55,034 bases of DNA from Rhypophila decipiens (lineage: Eukaryota > Ascomycota > Sordariomycetes > Sordariales > Naviculisporaceae). The notes under the pieces are model-generated. The model saw nothing but the letters and a program-made list of their open reading frames with translations. It had not been told where the DNA came from and did not search any database. This document shows, one piece after another, positions 45,216 through 55,034 of this stretch. Where the stretch lies: assembly GCA_033297075.1 (NCBI GenBank), contig MU858274.1, forward strand, positions 1 to 55,034. The letters run 5' to 3'. Position numbers and translations under genes: made by a program. The stretch's first letter is position 1. Each line of letters starts with the position of its first letter.

Positions 45216-46628
45216 TCAGAGCTCATCCTTTTTGCCCTGGCAATCGTATTTATCTAGCCGTCGATTGAGGGCCGCAAGATGCTTGTATGCTGGAGCGTCT
45301 TCGCCCAGGCCCCATGCAAACACTCCGCCAAGTTTCCTCTTGTCCATAATCAAGGGAAACTTTCTCTCGACTGCGTCGGGGGTATCGAAAGTCCACCAAA
45401 GATCCTCGGCTTCATCCCAGTGATAGTATCCACCTTGCTCGTCGTCATAGACTCCCTCGTGGAGCGCTCGCCGGAAGGACTCTGTCACTTCTTCTGGAAC
45501 GTTATCGTGCCAGGAGAAACCCCCAGCCCGGCCAAGATCCGCCCCGGTCTCGGGGTCTTCGAGAAGAAGCGTCGGACAGCCTACTTTCGAGGCACTGCTG
45601 GCACATGCGGCATGTTCTGTTTTGAAGTACTTGGTGTAGAAAGCGAAACCAAGGTTGAGACTTTCGGGTTTTGCGCCTCGGGAAACATAAGCGTCCACTG
45701 CTTCCAGGCTTAGGACGACACCTGTGTGATGCTTGGTCACCGAATCACGGCGGTTCATCATGTCATATGTCATGACATTGAGGAAGTCAATATGCTGCAT
45801 GAGTTCGGGTACGGTCTTGGGCGTAAAGCCAAGCATGTCCCTCTCCAGACCAGGGACAGCGGCGGATATTATCTTATCTGGCCCTATTGCGGAGCGGATC
45901 TCTTTGATGAGAGAGGAATATGCGTCAATCTCCCAGCTCTTTTCGGAGTTGGGTATTTGTTTGTAGTCCTCGCCGTTCCCACTAAAAGTGTAGCTTTTGT
46001 CAGAGTTATTCACGGCTACTGCAAGGGCCGGGGGGCACGGGAGATGTTACTGACCCAGGATACTCCCAATCAATATCAACTCCTTTTGATACAGCTTGTT
46101 AGAAGGACATGTAAGAGCCTTTGACAGGTATTGGCTCACCATCAGCACCCGTATGGCTAACCATTCGGGCGATGTTCCCGGCAAATCTTTTGCGAGTGGT
46201 GTCATTCAAGGCAGCAGAAGAGAATCCCTGTGTGTCACCCCAGCCGCCGATGGCAATCATTACTTTGGTTCCTGGCACAAACAAAGGTCGAACTTGATCA
46301 ACCGTCATGAATAGGGGCCAGTCTTCCCGCAAAGCGTCGTTGAACAGATGTGAATCCATGAAGGCCAGGGCCACATGGGTGACATGCCTGAGCTGGTCGA
46401 CAGGAGGCACGACTGGGTGTTGACTGAAACCAACAGACTGTCAGCGGCTTTCCTAGCCATATATTGAGGCGGAGACGGTGACCAATTTCGATGCGACGAG
46501 GAAGAAGTAAAATATTTTCAGCCGTACCCGGTGAGATACATGATGCACCGAGTCACAGGTGACACTGCCATACTTCTAGGAGCAGCCATGACGAGAAGCA
46601 TCCAACGCATGACCCGGGGGAGAATCAT
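45216..46628 (-). CDS. GH18 chitinase with C-terminal KDEL
   Basis: Exons 46628-46528, 46423-46140, 46082-46055 and 45981-45216, 392 residues. The joins give CIMYLTGQHPVVPPVDQLRH, then HVALAFM, KVMIAIGGWGDTQGF (SxGG-type motif) and DGVDIDWEYPGGNGEDYK. The catalytic DxxDxDxE is complete (Asp128-Glu135, acid Glu135). FLNVMTYDMMNRRDS and GVFAWGLGEDAPAYKH are further GH18 blocks. The third exon, 28 nt, carries the catalytic motif. The start has a short hydrophobic stretch (RWMLLVMAAPRSMAV), a weak signal peptide. The last residues are GKKDEL, an ER-retrieval signal. It should hydrolyse chitin or a related N-acetylglucosamine polymer; there is no chitin-binding module. Confidence 0.92.
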
Positions 46629-46886
46629 GATACTGCGGCTTTTAGGAAGTCGTCAAGGCAGCTATCATCGGCGGTGTTTTCTGGCGAAGACCTTGTCGAT
46701 CGCGTCCGTCAAGTGGAATCATCGAATGAAGGTATAGGGCTAAGTCAATTCACGCCACAAAGACCATAGAAATCACGAAAGAGACGCGTGTGTAGCGCTG
46801 TTGACTTTTGATGGTAACAGTTTAACAGACTTTCGTGTTGCTGCGAGGTAGCTAGATTAAAGTTCTAACTATATTTATGAGCCGTC

Positions 46887-47149
46887 TACGGGGGTTGGGG
46901 CCGAAATAAAACCCCCAGTCTAGATAGAGTGGGCTTCCTAAGCACAGTGCCGGGATTATAACCAATCGCTAATAATGACAGAGCACTTAAGCACTAAGCC
47001 ACCTATACGTTAGGGACTAGGGTATTAAGCGATAAGGTAGTTAACCCTGTAAGACTGGTAAATAAGACTGTGTATATATTGTAAACCTACTGTCTTTTAT
47101 ACTGTGCATTATCTGGGTCGGGGGTTTTATTTTGGCCCCAACCCCCGTA
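46887..47149. mobile_element. MITE with 28-bp inverted repeats and TA duplication
   Basis: Terminal inverted repeats at 46889-46916 and 47120-47147 match at 27 of 28 bases, starting CGGGGGTTGGGGCC. Each is flanked by TA, the target duplication of the Tc1/mariner (pogo/Fot1) superfamily. The 200-bp interior is AT-rich with no frame, so it is a non-autonomous miniature element. It lies between the divergent chitinase and JIP5 genes, 259 bp from the chitinase ATG. Confidence 0.85.
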
Positions 47150-47476
47150 CCTCTACGGATAGTGTATTTCAATACGCTTGTGTATTAATGTTCACACCTT
47201 ATTCTTCGGCCCGTCCAAACGGGCCGCTAAAAGCGGGTACACTCGACTTTTACCAGGGGTCTGGAGCTTCAAGCTGAAACCGGACTTTTTTTCTCCAGCG
47301 ATTGGCTACCTGATCAGCTTCGACGAGAATATATCCAACGATCCATTCTAGTTCGAATTTTGCAGCAAACAACATTAAATTTGATGCATTGGTATGCACT
47401 GCCGATTATAGCATCACTTTTCCTCATATTTCACCCACTGGACCCGTATCCTCAGTCAACCAGCAACTAGAGAGCC

Positions 47477-48773
47477 ATGCTGGAAAACCTGTGCACCCTC
47501 CCGCTGTCGGCGGACCTGTTTACTCAGGCCCTGCACCCCTCCAAGCCGCTCCTTACCGTTGGCTTGTCAAACGGCCGTGTCGAGACCTTCAAGATTCCCG
47601 ACGCTGATAATGAGGAGGAGGAGAGCACCGCGACCAGTGGAAGGGGCCTGATCAAGAGCGTATGGGATACGCGACGGCACAAGGGAAGCGTTAGATGCCT
47701 TGCCTACAGCCACGATGGCGAATGTAAGTGGCTGCTATCCAACCTGCAACCTACCTAGAAAATGGAAACTAACTCGCCGTCTCTCTCGACTAGCTCTCTA
47801 TTCTGCGGGATCCGACAACATCATCAAACACTTCTCCCCAGAGACGGGCAACGTCATTTCCAAGATCGAAATACCCGCGGCAATCAAAAATGCCAAAAAC
47901 ACCGATAGTCCCGCAATCATGCATGCCTTGTCCCCCCAGACATTGCTCATGGGAACAGATCGGGGGAAACTCTATGTCTTTGATCTTCGAGCGAACGGCC
48001 AGCTGAATCCCAAGCCCGTCCGCAGCAATGTGCCGCACTTTGATTATATCACGAGCATCACCCCACTTCCTGCCTCGGGCGAGAGCACATCTGGCTTCCC
48101 AAAACAGTGGGTGACGACTGGAGGAACAACCCTTGTCGTTCACGATCTCAGACAGGGCATCGTTACCTCGTCGGAGGACCAGGAAGACGAGCTCCTGTGC
48201 TCCACCATCATCCCATCCGGGCTCGGCCCCAAAAAGATGCGGAGCAATGCAGTTATTGCCATTGGTACTGGCAGTGGTGTTCTAACGCTCTGGGATCGCG
48301 GTTCCTGGGGTGACCAACAAGACAGAATCAACGTTGCTGTGGGTCGGACCAAGAGGGACGGCGAGAGTCTGGACTCGATTGTCCGGGTGCCAGACGAGCT
48401 TGGGTGGGGAAAACAGGTCATCGTCGGTGTTGGCGACGGGTCCATGAGCATCGTGAACCTGAAAGAGCGAGCTGTCACGTCAGTTCTGAAGCACGACGAT
48501 ATTGAAGGCGTGGCCTCCCTGGCGTTCGACTACCAGAATCGACTGATTAGCGGTGGCGGCAGGACCGTCAAGGTCTGGGCTGAGGCTGCCGACGAGGATG
48601 AAGATCGCGCCCCTACCACGAAAAGATCGGCTTCCTCCGATGACGAGTCCGATTCAGAAGATAGTGACAGTGACTCGGACCGTCCTCCTCAGCGACAACC
48701 AAAGAAAAAGCGGAGAAAGGGCAAGGGCTCCCAGGGCCAGAAGAAGCCCGCGGCCTTCCCTGGACTGGATTAA
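47477..48773 (+). CDS. JIP5: WD40 ribosome-biogenesis protein JIP5 (WDR55-like)
   Basis: Exons 47477-47723 and 47794-48773 (intron 70 nt), 408 residues. It starts [21 protein letters not shown], the typical Jip5 opening, and carries WD40 blades: [82 protein letters not shown] and [13 protein letters not shown]. The C-terminus is an acidic Ser/Asp/Glu run followed by a basic tail ([10 protein letters not shown]), a nucleolar-localisation type. Jip5/WDR55 acts in nucleolar pre-rRNA processing. The MITE lies 328 bp upstream. Confidence 0.94.
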
Positions 48774-49943
48774 GGCATCCCGATGCTGGCTGCCGCTTCC
48801 GGCCAATTTTTGCTCTGCCTACTCATCAATGTTCGATTACAATCAGAGATATCCCGGCGTTTTAGGGAAGTTTGCAACTGACACACATGGCTCCAGAAGT
48901 ATTAGAGAGAGCGCAGCCCATCTGATAGCGCGCTCGGCCCGCTCATACACGAGTCTCGTAGTTCAGGTACACGATAGCATCCCACGTAGGATCTCCCATC
49001 CCCGCAGACCGTAGAGTGACGAGCTACTCTGGGTGGGTTATCAAGCTATCTCATCCCCGACGACGGACCACCTGCGTGGCGATTGGGTAGAGGATTCAGA
49101 GGAGATGGCATGTCTCTTCGTGCCCCACCGTACCAATTCTGACCACTTGCTACAATGGCCAAACGGAAAACAGAAGTAAGCATACACACGATGCCGCTAA
49201 TAGGCCATAGCCTCTTCGGCGTATGTTTTAATAGAAACTAGACAAGGGCTCATTTAGTGTGAATACATGCACATGGCCAATACACTTTGCCTCTCTCGCT
49301 CTCTTCAGTGACACCCAAGCAAGCCTCGCGGTGATTTACTTGTGATGGAGTTATATCTCAGCAATGAATGGCAACTTATGGATCGGCGATGTGATTTGTC
49401 TCTTTGTGTCAGTCTCTACTTCGCTCTTTCGGTATGTGATGAGACATATCATGGAACTGACTTACGAGCGTGCAGTTGTCCCGATCAATCTAGCAAGTCC
49501 CGGTTGAGCACCCAATGTGATGATGCCCAGGATGTACTAATGGAGGTGGACACTCTCTGTGGACGAGTAATACTCCGACATCTACACGCGGGAATAATAT
49601 CACCGTGACAGTTATGTGTGCGATGAAATGTGGTTGCAACATGCGGTGGCCACTGAGTACGGTTATCAAGTGGAAGAACATTGAGATGGATCTAGTCAAA
49701 TAATATTATTAAATGTCAGCTGCTACACTTAATCAGTCTCTTCCTATCTTCCTATATGTGCTATACTATCTCAATAGTTAGTATCTTCGCAGAACACAAG
49801 TGGATAAAACGAGGGATATAGAACCTATTGCTAAAACAAGTACTTCGGATAAAGGATAATAAAGAAAGTAAAAAGCATCTCTACAAGTAGAATTAGTCTT
49901 AGATAGAAGGGCAAAAACTCAAGGCCCCCGAAGGGACCCCGAG

Positions 49944-50086
49944 AAAAGCCTACTAGGGCTTTTTTTTTCGTTTGATGCCCGGAATCGAACCGACACCCTC
50001 CCGACCTTCGCAAAGGTCGGGAGGATGCTGCAGGCCGGAGGGGTACAGAGGAATTACTTTGGTCGCTACGCTAAACCGTTGGGCTA
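49944..50086 (-). other. tRNA-like Pol III element (A box, hairpin, B box, T4)
   Basis: On the minus strand, TAGCCCAACGGT (50086-50075) fits the A box at 11 of 12 positions, GGTTCGATTCC (49991-49981) fits the B box exactly, and TTTT follows at 49947-49944. The boxes are 83 bp apart, longer than in a plain tRNA. Between them is a perfect 12-bp stem (49997-50008 with 50013-50024). The acceptor and D stems do not pair properly, so it is not a standard tRNA. It could be a tRNA pseudogene, an intron-bearing tRNA that has decayed, or a SINE head. Confidence 0.4.
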
Positions 50087-50264
50087 TGACCAACTCATCT
50101 CTGCTGTCGCCATCCTCTCCAGTTGAAAGAGCTGGCCCTTAGACCCCCTTATAAAGGGCGGTTCGAGTATCTGTAATGAAACAGAGGATGTAGTGGCTCC
50201 GGCCTTTAGAGACACCTAGACCGTGGTATTAACGTCTGGATATGTATTTATTCTGCCGGTGGTT

Positions 50265-50276
50265 GGGGGGGGGGGG
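50265..50276. repeat. Run of 12 guanines
   Basis: An uninterrupted G12 tract within GGTTG...GCATG in non-coding DNA. Such tracts are prone to length change and sequencing error, and no function is suggested. Confidence 0.8.
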
Positions 50277-53200
50277 CATGCTGAGAGCAGAAAAGCTCAC
50301 ATTCTTATAACAAAGACGATCTTCGAGGAGACTCGCAGGCCGTGGACTACTACATGTAGACTACCTGGTCTGTCTTGTGTCCCTTCTTCCGTCTGAAAAT
50401 TCTCGAATATCACTCACACCTTTGAGATCCGAGCTCCTACCATGAAAGGGTGAATATCGCACCTCCAGCTCTCTTTCAATTAAGCTACTCAAGCTTTTCG
50501 GTGGTTTCTTTTGCTGCTTAGTTTTAGAGTCAGCAACGAATGATATATCACCAAAGACCACCTCATTTTACTACGTCGAGGATGTACGTACCATAATCAC
50601 ACCTACCCAAACTTCCTACATACCTAGGTCACTTTTGATCCTGCCGATGGCCGAAATTGGAAACACACGGGTCGATACATGCTGGTTGAATTGGGCTCAT
50701 ATCATCCGGCAGTCTTTTGTCGATACATATTGTGCAATTGCTTACGGCTTGTTTCCTATGTTTTATTTCTCTCATTCTCCACGCGGGCTGTTACGTACAT
50801 GGTTTAACCGGATTGACAAAACAGCCATATTGGACCCAAGACTTGTCTGCACTCGGTGCCGTGTACTACCCGCAGCCACGAAGCTTGTTCTGATGTACGG
50901 TATGGGTAGGTAGGGTGCAGGCGGCTGTCTGGTCTTCGTCTTCCGGACTCAAGACATTCTTAGGTGCTCTTTTGTAAAGACAGTAGTCTCACTTGACAAC
51001 GAATGAATACAGGCCTCAGTTGCTGGTGTTGATCAGTTTAGACGGCCTTTCTTTTTTATATTTTCGGGATGAATGGCTGTAAATGGAGTTAAACGTTTAT
51101 CAATGAGATCCAAAGACAGGGGCAGTGGGAGCCGTGGCTTCTTGTTGCTCCCTTCATAGAGTTCCCCTCAAAAGGGGCAGTTTCTGTCATACTCATTGTC
51201 ATTTCTATATGAGGTAGCTATTCTGCTTGATGAGGCATTCTGAATAGTACGTCGATCCTATAGAGAACTCGGCAAACATAATATTGTCGGCAACGAGTAT
51301 CCGGTCAGTTGGCCGAGCGACGATCGTGGTACAGAGAAATCTGTTCAAGTTCTGGACCGGGAACGTGGTGATGATGTTCACTCAGCCGTACCACTGGGAC
51401 TGTGGTGGTCGTCTAGAATCCAGACCTTATTCATATCAATCTGGTCACAAGCAATCAATCTGACAAGATATCTTCGTCCCATCTTGCGTGAGTTGTTTCA
51501 AGACCCTGAGATCGGTAACACCGGGACCCAGGACGGCGGATGACTTGGAGATCTTGACACAAGTGTGATCTGTGTTCACCTGCATCCTGCGGACAGTGAT
51601 ACTCATCATCGTGCGGGTCGGTGAGCTCGAGAAGGCCAGGCGGACAATACCACGGGGAAGCCGCCTCAACGGGACAAGACGCCGCGGAGAAACAGGCACC
51701 CAAGGCCAGCTCTGAGCCTCTGACCCTTTAGCCCCTATTCACAAATTTGGGATACGATTCGGTCGGGTAAAGGGAAGGGCTAAAAAAGAAGCTGGTGGAG
51801 TGGCGGATATTACATGATGTGTCGCTGATCTAGGATATTGACATGTTGATCACTGAGGCAGGAGTTCAAGACCATCATCCCGAACGGTTTCAGACGTCTG
51901 CTCTTTGGTAACCTAGCTGGATCTAGAAGGTTAGAACACTTGTCTGGCCATCTCGTTCCAGGCTCTTCGCTCAAGCGGAAGCAGCTGGCGGTGGCTTATC
52001 TACGTACCTCGGGTATTGCCTGGATACCCCGGGTAGGCTGTCAGTTCCCCCTTTTGACGCGATGGCGGTAGAGAATCGCATGCACTCCATCGCATGATAA
52101 TCCTCTTCCTTCTCCCCGCATTCCAAGCACTCGGGAAGTTGGGGAGCTGGAGAATGATGGAGCAGCTAAAGACCAGAGAAGCAAAATGGCGAATGAGAAA
52201 TCACCAATGGCGAATGTGTGTGCCGCTGATCTGGGGTTGTGGTGGAGGGCGATAGCGGAGGATGGAGAAGGTGTGGACTAGAAAACGAGCCAAGATCCCT
52301 GCAAAATACGAGGAGTGACACGGCAAACAGTTGATGACAGCGGTATGAGTTGCGCGGACTGTAATAAAATATGGCAGGATCAGCTTGAAACCTAATTTTC
52401 TGAGGATGAAAATCTGGGGAAAGCGCAGAGTGCATCCTCGGGGAAGGTGGTTGACAGCTTTGACATTTCAGTACACATGCACTCCATGTCGTTGCTCGAA
52501 TGCCAAGAAAAGACTATTTCAACCTGACAAGCGATGCCAATTGACCAGAAACTTGCACATCACCAGAGAAGCTTTTATTTTGTGTTGATTTCTACAGCAA
52601 TTTGTTCAAACTCGGTGTATTCTCTTCCCGCTCTTCTAAATGAATGCTTCACACCATCTTCCCCTCATCCCAGTTGCCATAGTACTCAACTTGCATATAT
52701 GTCATATTAAAACGACCAGCCTCCGGCCCCTTTCTCCCCTGGTGTCGTGATCGCTTGATGAACTCAACACGGCATTTACGCAGGTTCTGTATGAACATCA
52801 TGATTGATTCGGTGAAGAGGGGCGAATAGGACCATTGATTGGGACTCGCCGTCACATCATGGCCTGTCCGTCGAAGCCGAATGGGGCGTCAGTCGGATAT
52901 TCGGCTCAGTCTATCAGATTTCTCAGCAACTCGCTCAGATAACCGCCAATGACGGCAGACTTGCTCCCCGTCTCGTGTGGATATGCAACGGCTGGTTGTG
53001 GACCGAGTTCTTTGTCCTAACCATTCCCATCATTTTTCCTCAGATAAAACGCCCACCTCCCAGACCGTTCGATCGATGGTTTGTTGACGTTCAGGAACTC
53101 TCGGTTTTTGCTTCATTGACGAGGCTTTCCTTGGAGAAAGCCGGGTACAGCTTCACGTCGTCACACATGCCTTTAGCCTTCGGTCTTGGGTAGTTTACGA

Positions 53201-55034
53201 CAAGGAATTAACGAATGCCCAGCCGGCAATTGGGCGGGAAACCAACGGGAGGTGTCTGTGACGCCTGGCTCTGCACCCTTGCCATGTGGCATTGTGCGCC
53301 ACGTCTTGTGAAAAACCGTCAGCTCAGCCAATGAGAGGCATCATATGCTGCTCCCAAGAGATGGCCAAGACCTCAGATCGGAGGATTACAATGTCTCGCA
53401 GCACACCCGGGGAAAAGAAATAAACGAGCAATCTCATCTTGGCCGTCGTCAGAGCTTCACTGTCAACCAACGTGTTTTATACGGATTACCAGGAAACCCA
53501 AACAGAATTAAGGATATCCGTTTCAGCACACGTGTAGGCGTAGGTACTGTTTTGTCATGTTGTGACGATATAAGGAGTGCCCTGATCGTTCCAAAACCAG
53601 CATAGTGGCACCGTGTTTCTGGGATCACTGACCGTCACCTGTTTGACACGAGACAGCTTCCACTGCCCGCATCTCGACTCTGCTTTGCGCTCGCATCGAT
53701 CAACCTACAGCCGGGAGGGGGCAGACGACTGCAGCAATCTGATTGTTCATATTAGACGAATGCACAGGGGAAATCCCCGAATTCATCCAAAATTGTCTAG
53801 ACCCTCGTCCCATGATTCGATCAAAACACAGAGAATTGTGTGGGAAGCAGCTCGTCTTGGACGAATGGAGGTACGAACACTCCAACGGCTTAAACCCGCT
53901 CTCTTCGGACGACATTACCCAATTGGAGTGTTTGCCTGAGAGTGCACGTATTGAATCTGTGTATTCTTGCAGCATCCCCATGGTCCATTATGGATTTCTC
54001 ATCATCGTTTCCAGCACCAACAATACAGATATGTTCACACATGTCAGCTTGGTTTGCAATTTGGTAGCATCTCTTGGAACTGATATTGCCGTCGGACTGC
54101 TCCATACCAACGGGCAGAATCAATGCATGGGATCCCGTATTCGTGCAACCAAGGAACCGTCAAGGTGTCGGGTCCTGAGTGCATCCGCAACACCCCAAGG
54201 CGAATCCTTGCGTCTTGAGCCATATGGCCGAAATATCCAATTCTGAGGAGGTCTGGATGATTATAGCGCAATTTGTTTGATCCATCCGAGCTTCCACTCA
54301 AATTTTCCTATTGGAGTCCAGAGGTCTCATCCGGCCCGCTTTGCCAAGAGGCATTGTTGAAGGCGCCTGAGGTCATCCAAGCAATCCAAGATGCTAGCGG
54401 GTGGCGCTGCCTGGGGTGCGGGGACAAGGGTGCTGGGGAATGACATCGGATGCTCCTCGAAGAAAAAAAACTGATGCGCCCGCCAAACAAGAATTTATCT
54501 CAGGCTGACAAACTCACAAAGAAGACCAACAGCTCATCCGTCACATCATATTGCCGTTGCCCATGGCGCATATTTCCCGCCCACCTTTCCGCATTCGTAG
54601 CAGAAATCCCAAACACTTCTCGAAGAGTTCACCAAACAGGATGGCCTTCTTCGGGCTTGGCGACTGGAGGATGCTTGGTCCCCGATCACGCATGAGCGCA
54701 GTTGTGATGGCAGCCATCGCCATCCGTTCTGAAGCAAATCGGGGTGACGATTTGGGGCATGATGATGCCCTCCCTACTCACGTGCCCCAAATCGCACTTG
54801 CAGTCTTGCTCGTCGGTGTGTGGGTTTAGGCCGGGGTGATCGTCCCAACGGCTTCCCTATTCCCCCAGATGAGAAGATCCTCAAGCTAAAAGGGGGCATA
54901 GTCCAGCATTGGCGGGGTCATCGTCGTCGGCATTCTTTGTATACCTCCTCCGGGGTAGATTTTCCCTAGCGTGGTACAGCCAAGCCGCCAAAGACAAATT
55001 GGGTATGCCTAACTTTCACAATAAACAAGGGTTA

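Larger units (their letters stand above)
48774..55034. other. Gene-poor 6.3-kb right end
   Basis: No open frame here resembles a family I know. The longest is 53743-54246 (+, 167 codons), with an overlapping antisense frame, and it reads like random sequence. Composition is not RIP-like except for small AT-rich patches (49680-49900). A tRNA-like Pol III element is at 49944-50086, and a 12-G run at 50265-50276. The region may hold unannotated non-coding transcripts, decayed genes or the promoter of a gene beyond the window. Confidence 0.4.

Noticed and set aside
49959..49969. Run of T after a GC hairpin (AGCC...GGGCT), like a terminator
   Set aside because: It faces the plus strand, where no transcript is supported; the tRNA-like unit is on the other strand.
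51445..51703. Two overlapping minus-strand frames with a peptide containing MMSITVRRMQVNTDH
   Set aside because: It looks faintly protein-like in one frame but no start, splice partners or family could be supported.
53743..54246. 167-codon plus-strand open frame in the gene-poor end
   Set aside because: Antisense frames of similar quality overlap it, no motif is recognisable, and no splice-linked neighbouring exon could be found.

Overview
This 55 kb window is nuclear DNA of a filamentous ascomycete (Pezizomycotina, plausibly Sordariomycetes; the class is a guess). The evidence is split genes with short introns of about 50-100 bp (GTANGT donors, CTAAC-like branch sites, YAG acceptors), fungal-only families (RTC5, RCF1, JIP5, Sso-type syntaxin, Trk, fungal GH18), and an AT-saturated block at the left end of the kind left by repeat-induced point mutation (RIP). 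All exon structures were worked out by hand from splice motifs, reading phase and protein-family continuity. Every listed coding gene closes to a whole number of codons.

Layout. 1-2244: AT-rich, RIP-like DNA carrying two GC-normal insertions that look like solo LTRs, one of 130 bp with a perfect 5-bp target duplication and one of 553 bp of copia type. 2245-5684 (-): large WD40-like protein with a zinc ribbon. 8242-11004 (+): amino acid permease with 13 exons, three of them 28, 17 and 14 nt. 11250-13076 (-) and 13864-14579 (+): divergent ILV1 and RCF1. 14840-16751 (-): RTC5 (TLDc). 17858-18478 (+): RPEL-repeat protein. 19273-19751 (-): serine-rich small protein. 22900-23695 (+): ER-type FKBP ending HNEL. 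24743-27176 (+): Trk potassium transporter. 27365-29433 (-): DNA polymerase kappa. 30008-30767 (+): cysteine-rich protein. 31472-32597 (+): MEMO family. 34146-35761 (+): Sso-type syntaxin with a 5-nt exon and a long tail after its membrane anchor. 36667-37656 (-): uncharacterised acidic protein. 38814-39357 (-): APC11. 40169-41347 (+): mitochondrial sulfurtransferase. 42094-44567 (-): secreted GMC oxidoreductase. 45216-46628 (-): GH18 chitinase ending KDEL. 46887-47149: MITE with TA target duplication. 47477-48773 (+): JIP5. 48774-55034: 6.3 kb with no gene I can support, apart from a tRNA-like Pol III element near 49.98-50.09 kb.

The genes are mostly unrelated housekeeping functions: branched-chain amino acid synthesis, respiratory supercomplex assembly, potassium uptake, translesion synthesis, exocytosis, cell cycle and ribosome biogenesis. 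They often sit in divergent pairs sharing a promoter. The GMC oxidoreductase and the chitinase form a small tandem pair of secretory-pathway enzymes. I see no secondary-metabolite cluster, CRISPR array or prokaryotic defence system. The most unusual signals are very small exons placed on key motifs (permease N-terminus, chitinase catalytic site, syntaxin start), a KDEL tail on a chitinase, the syntaxin tail with a possible Kex2 site, and fresh-looking LTRs inside mutated DNA.
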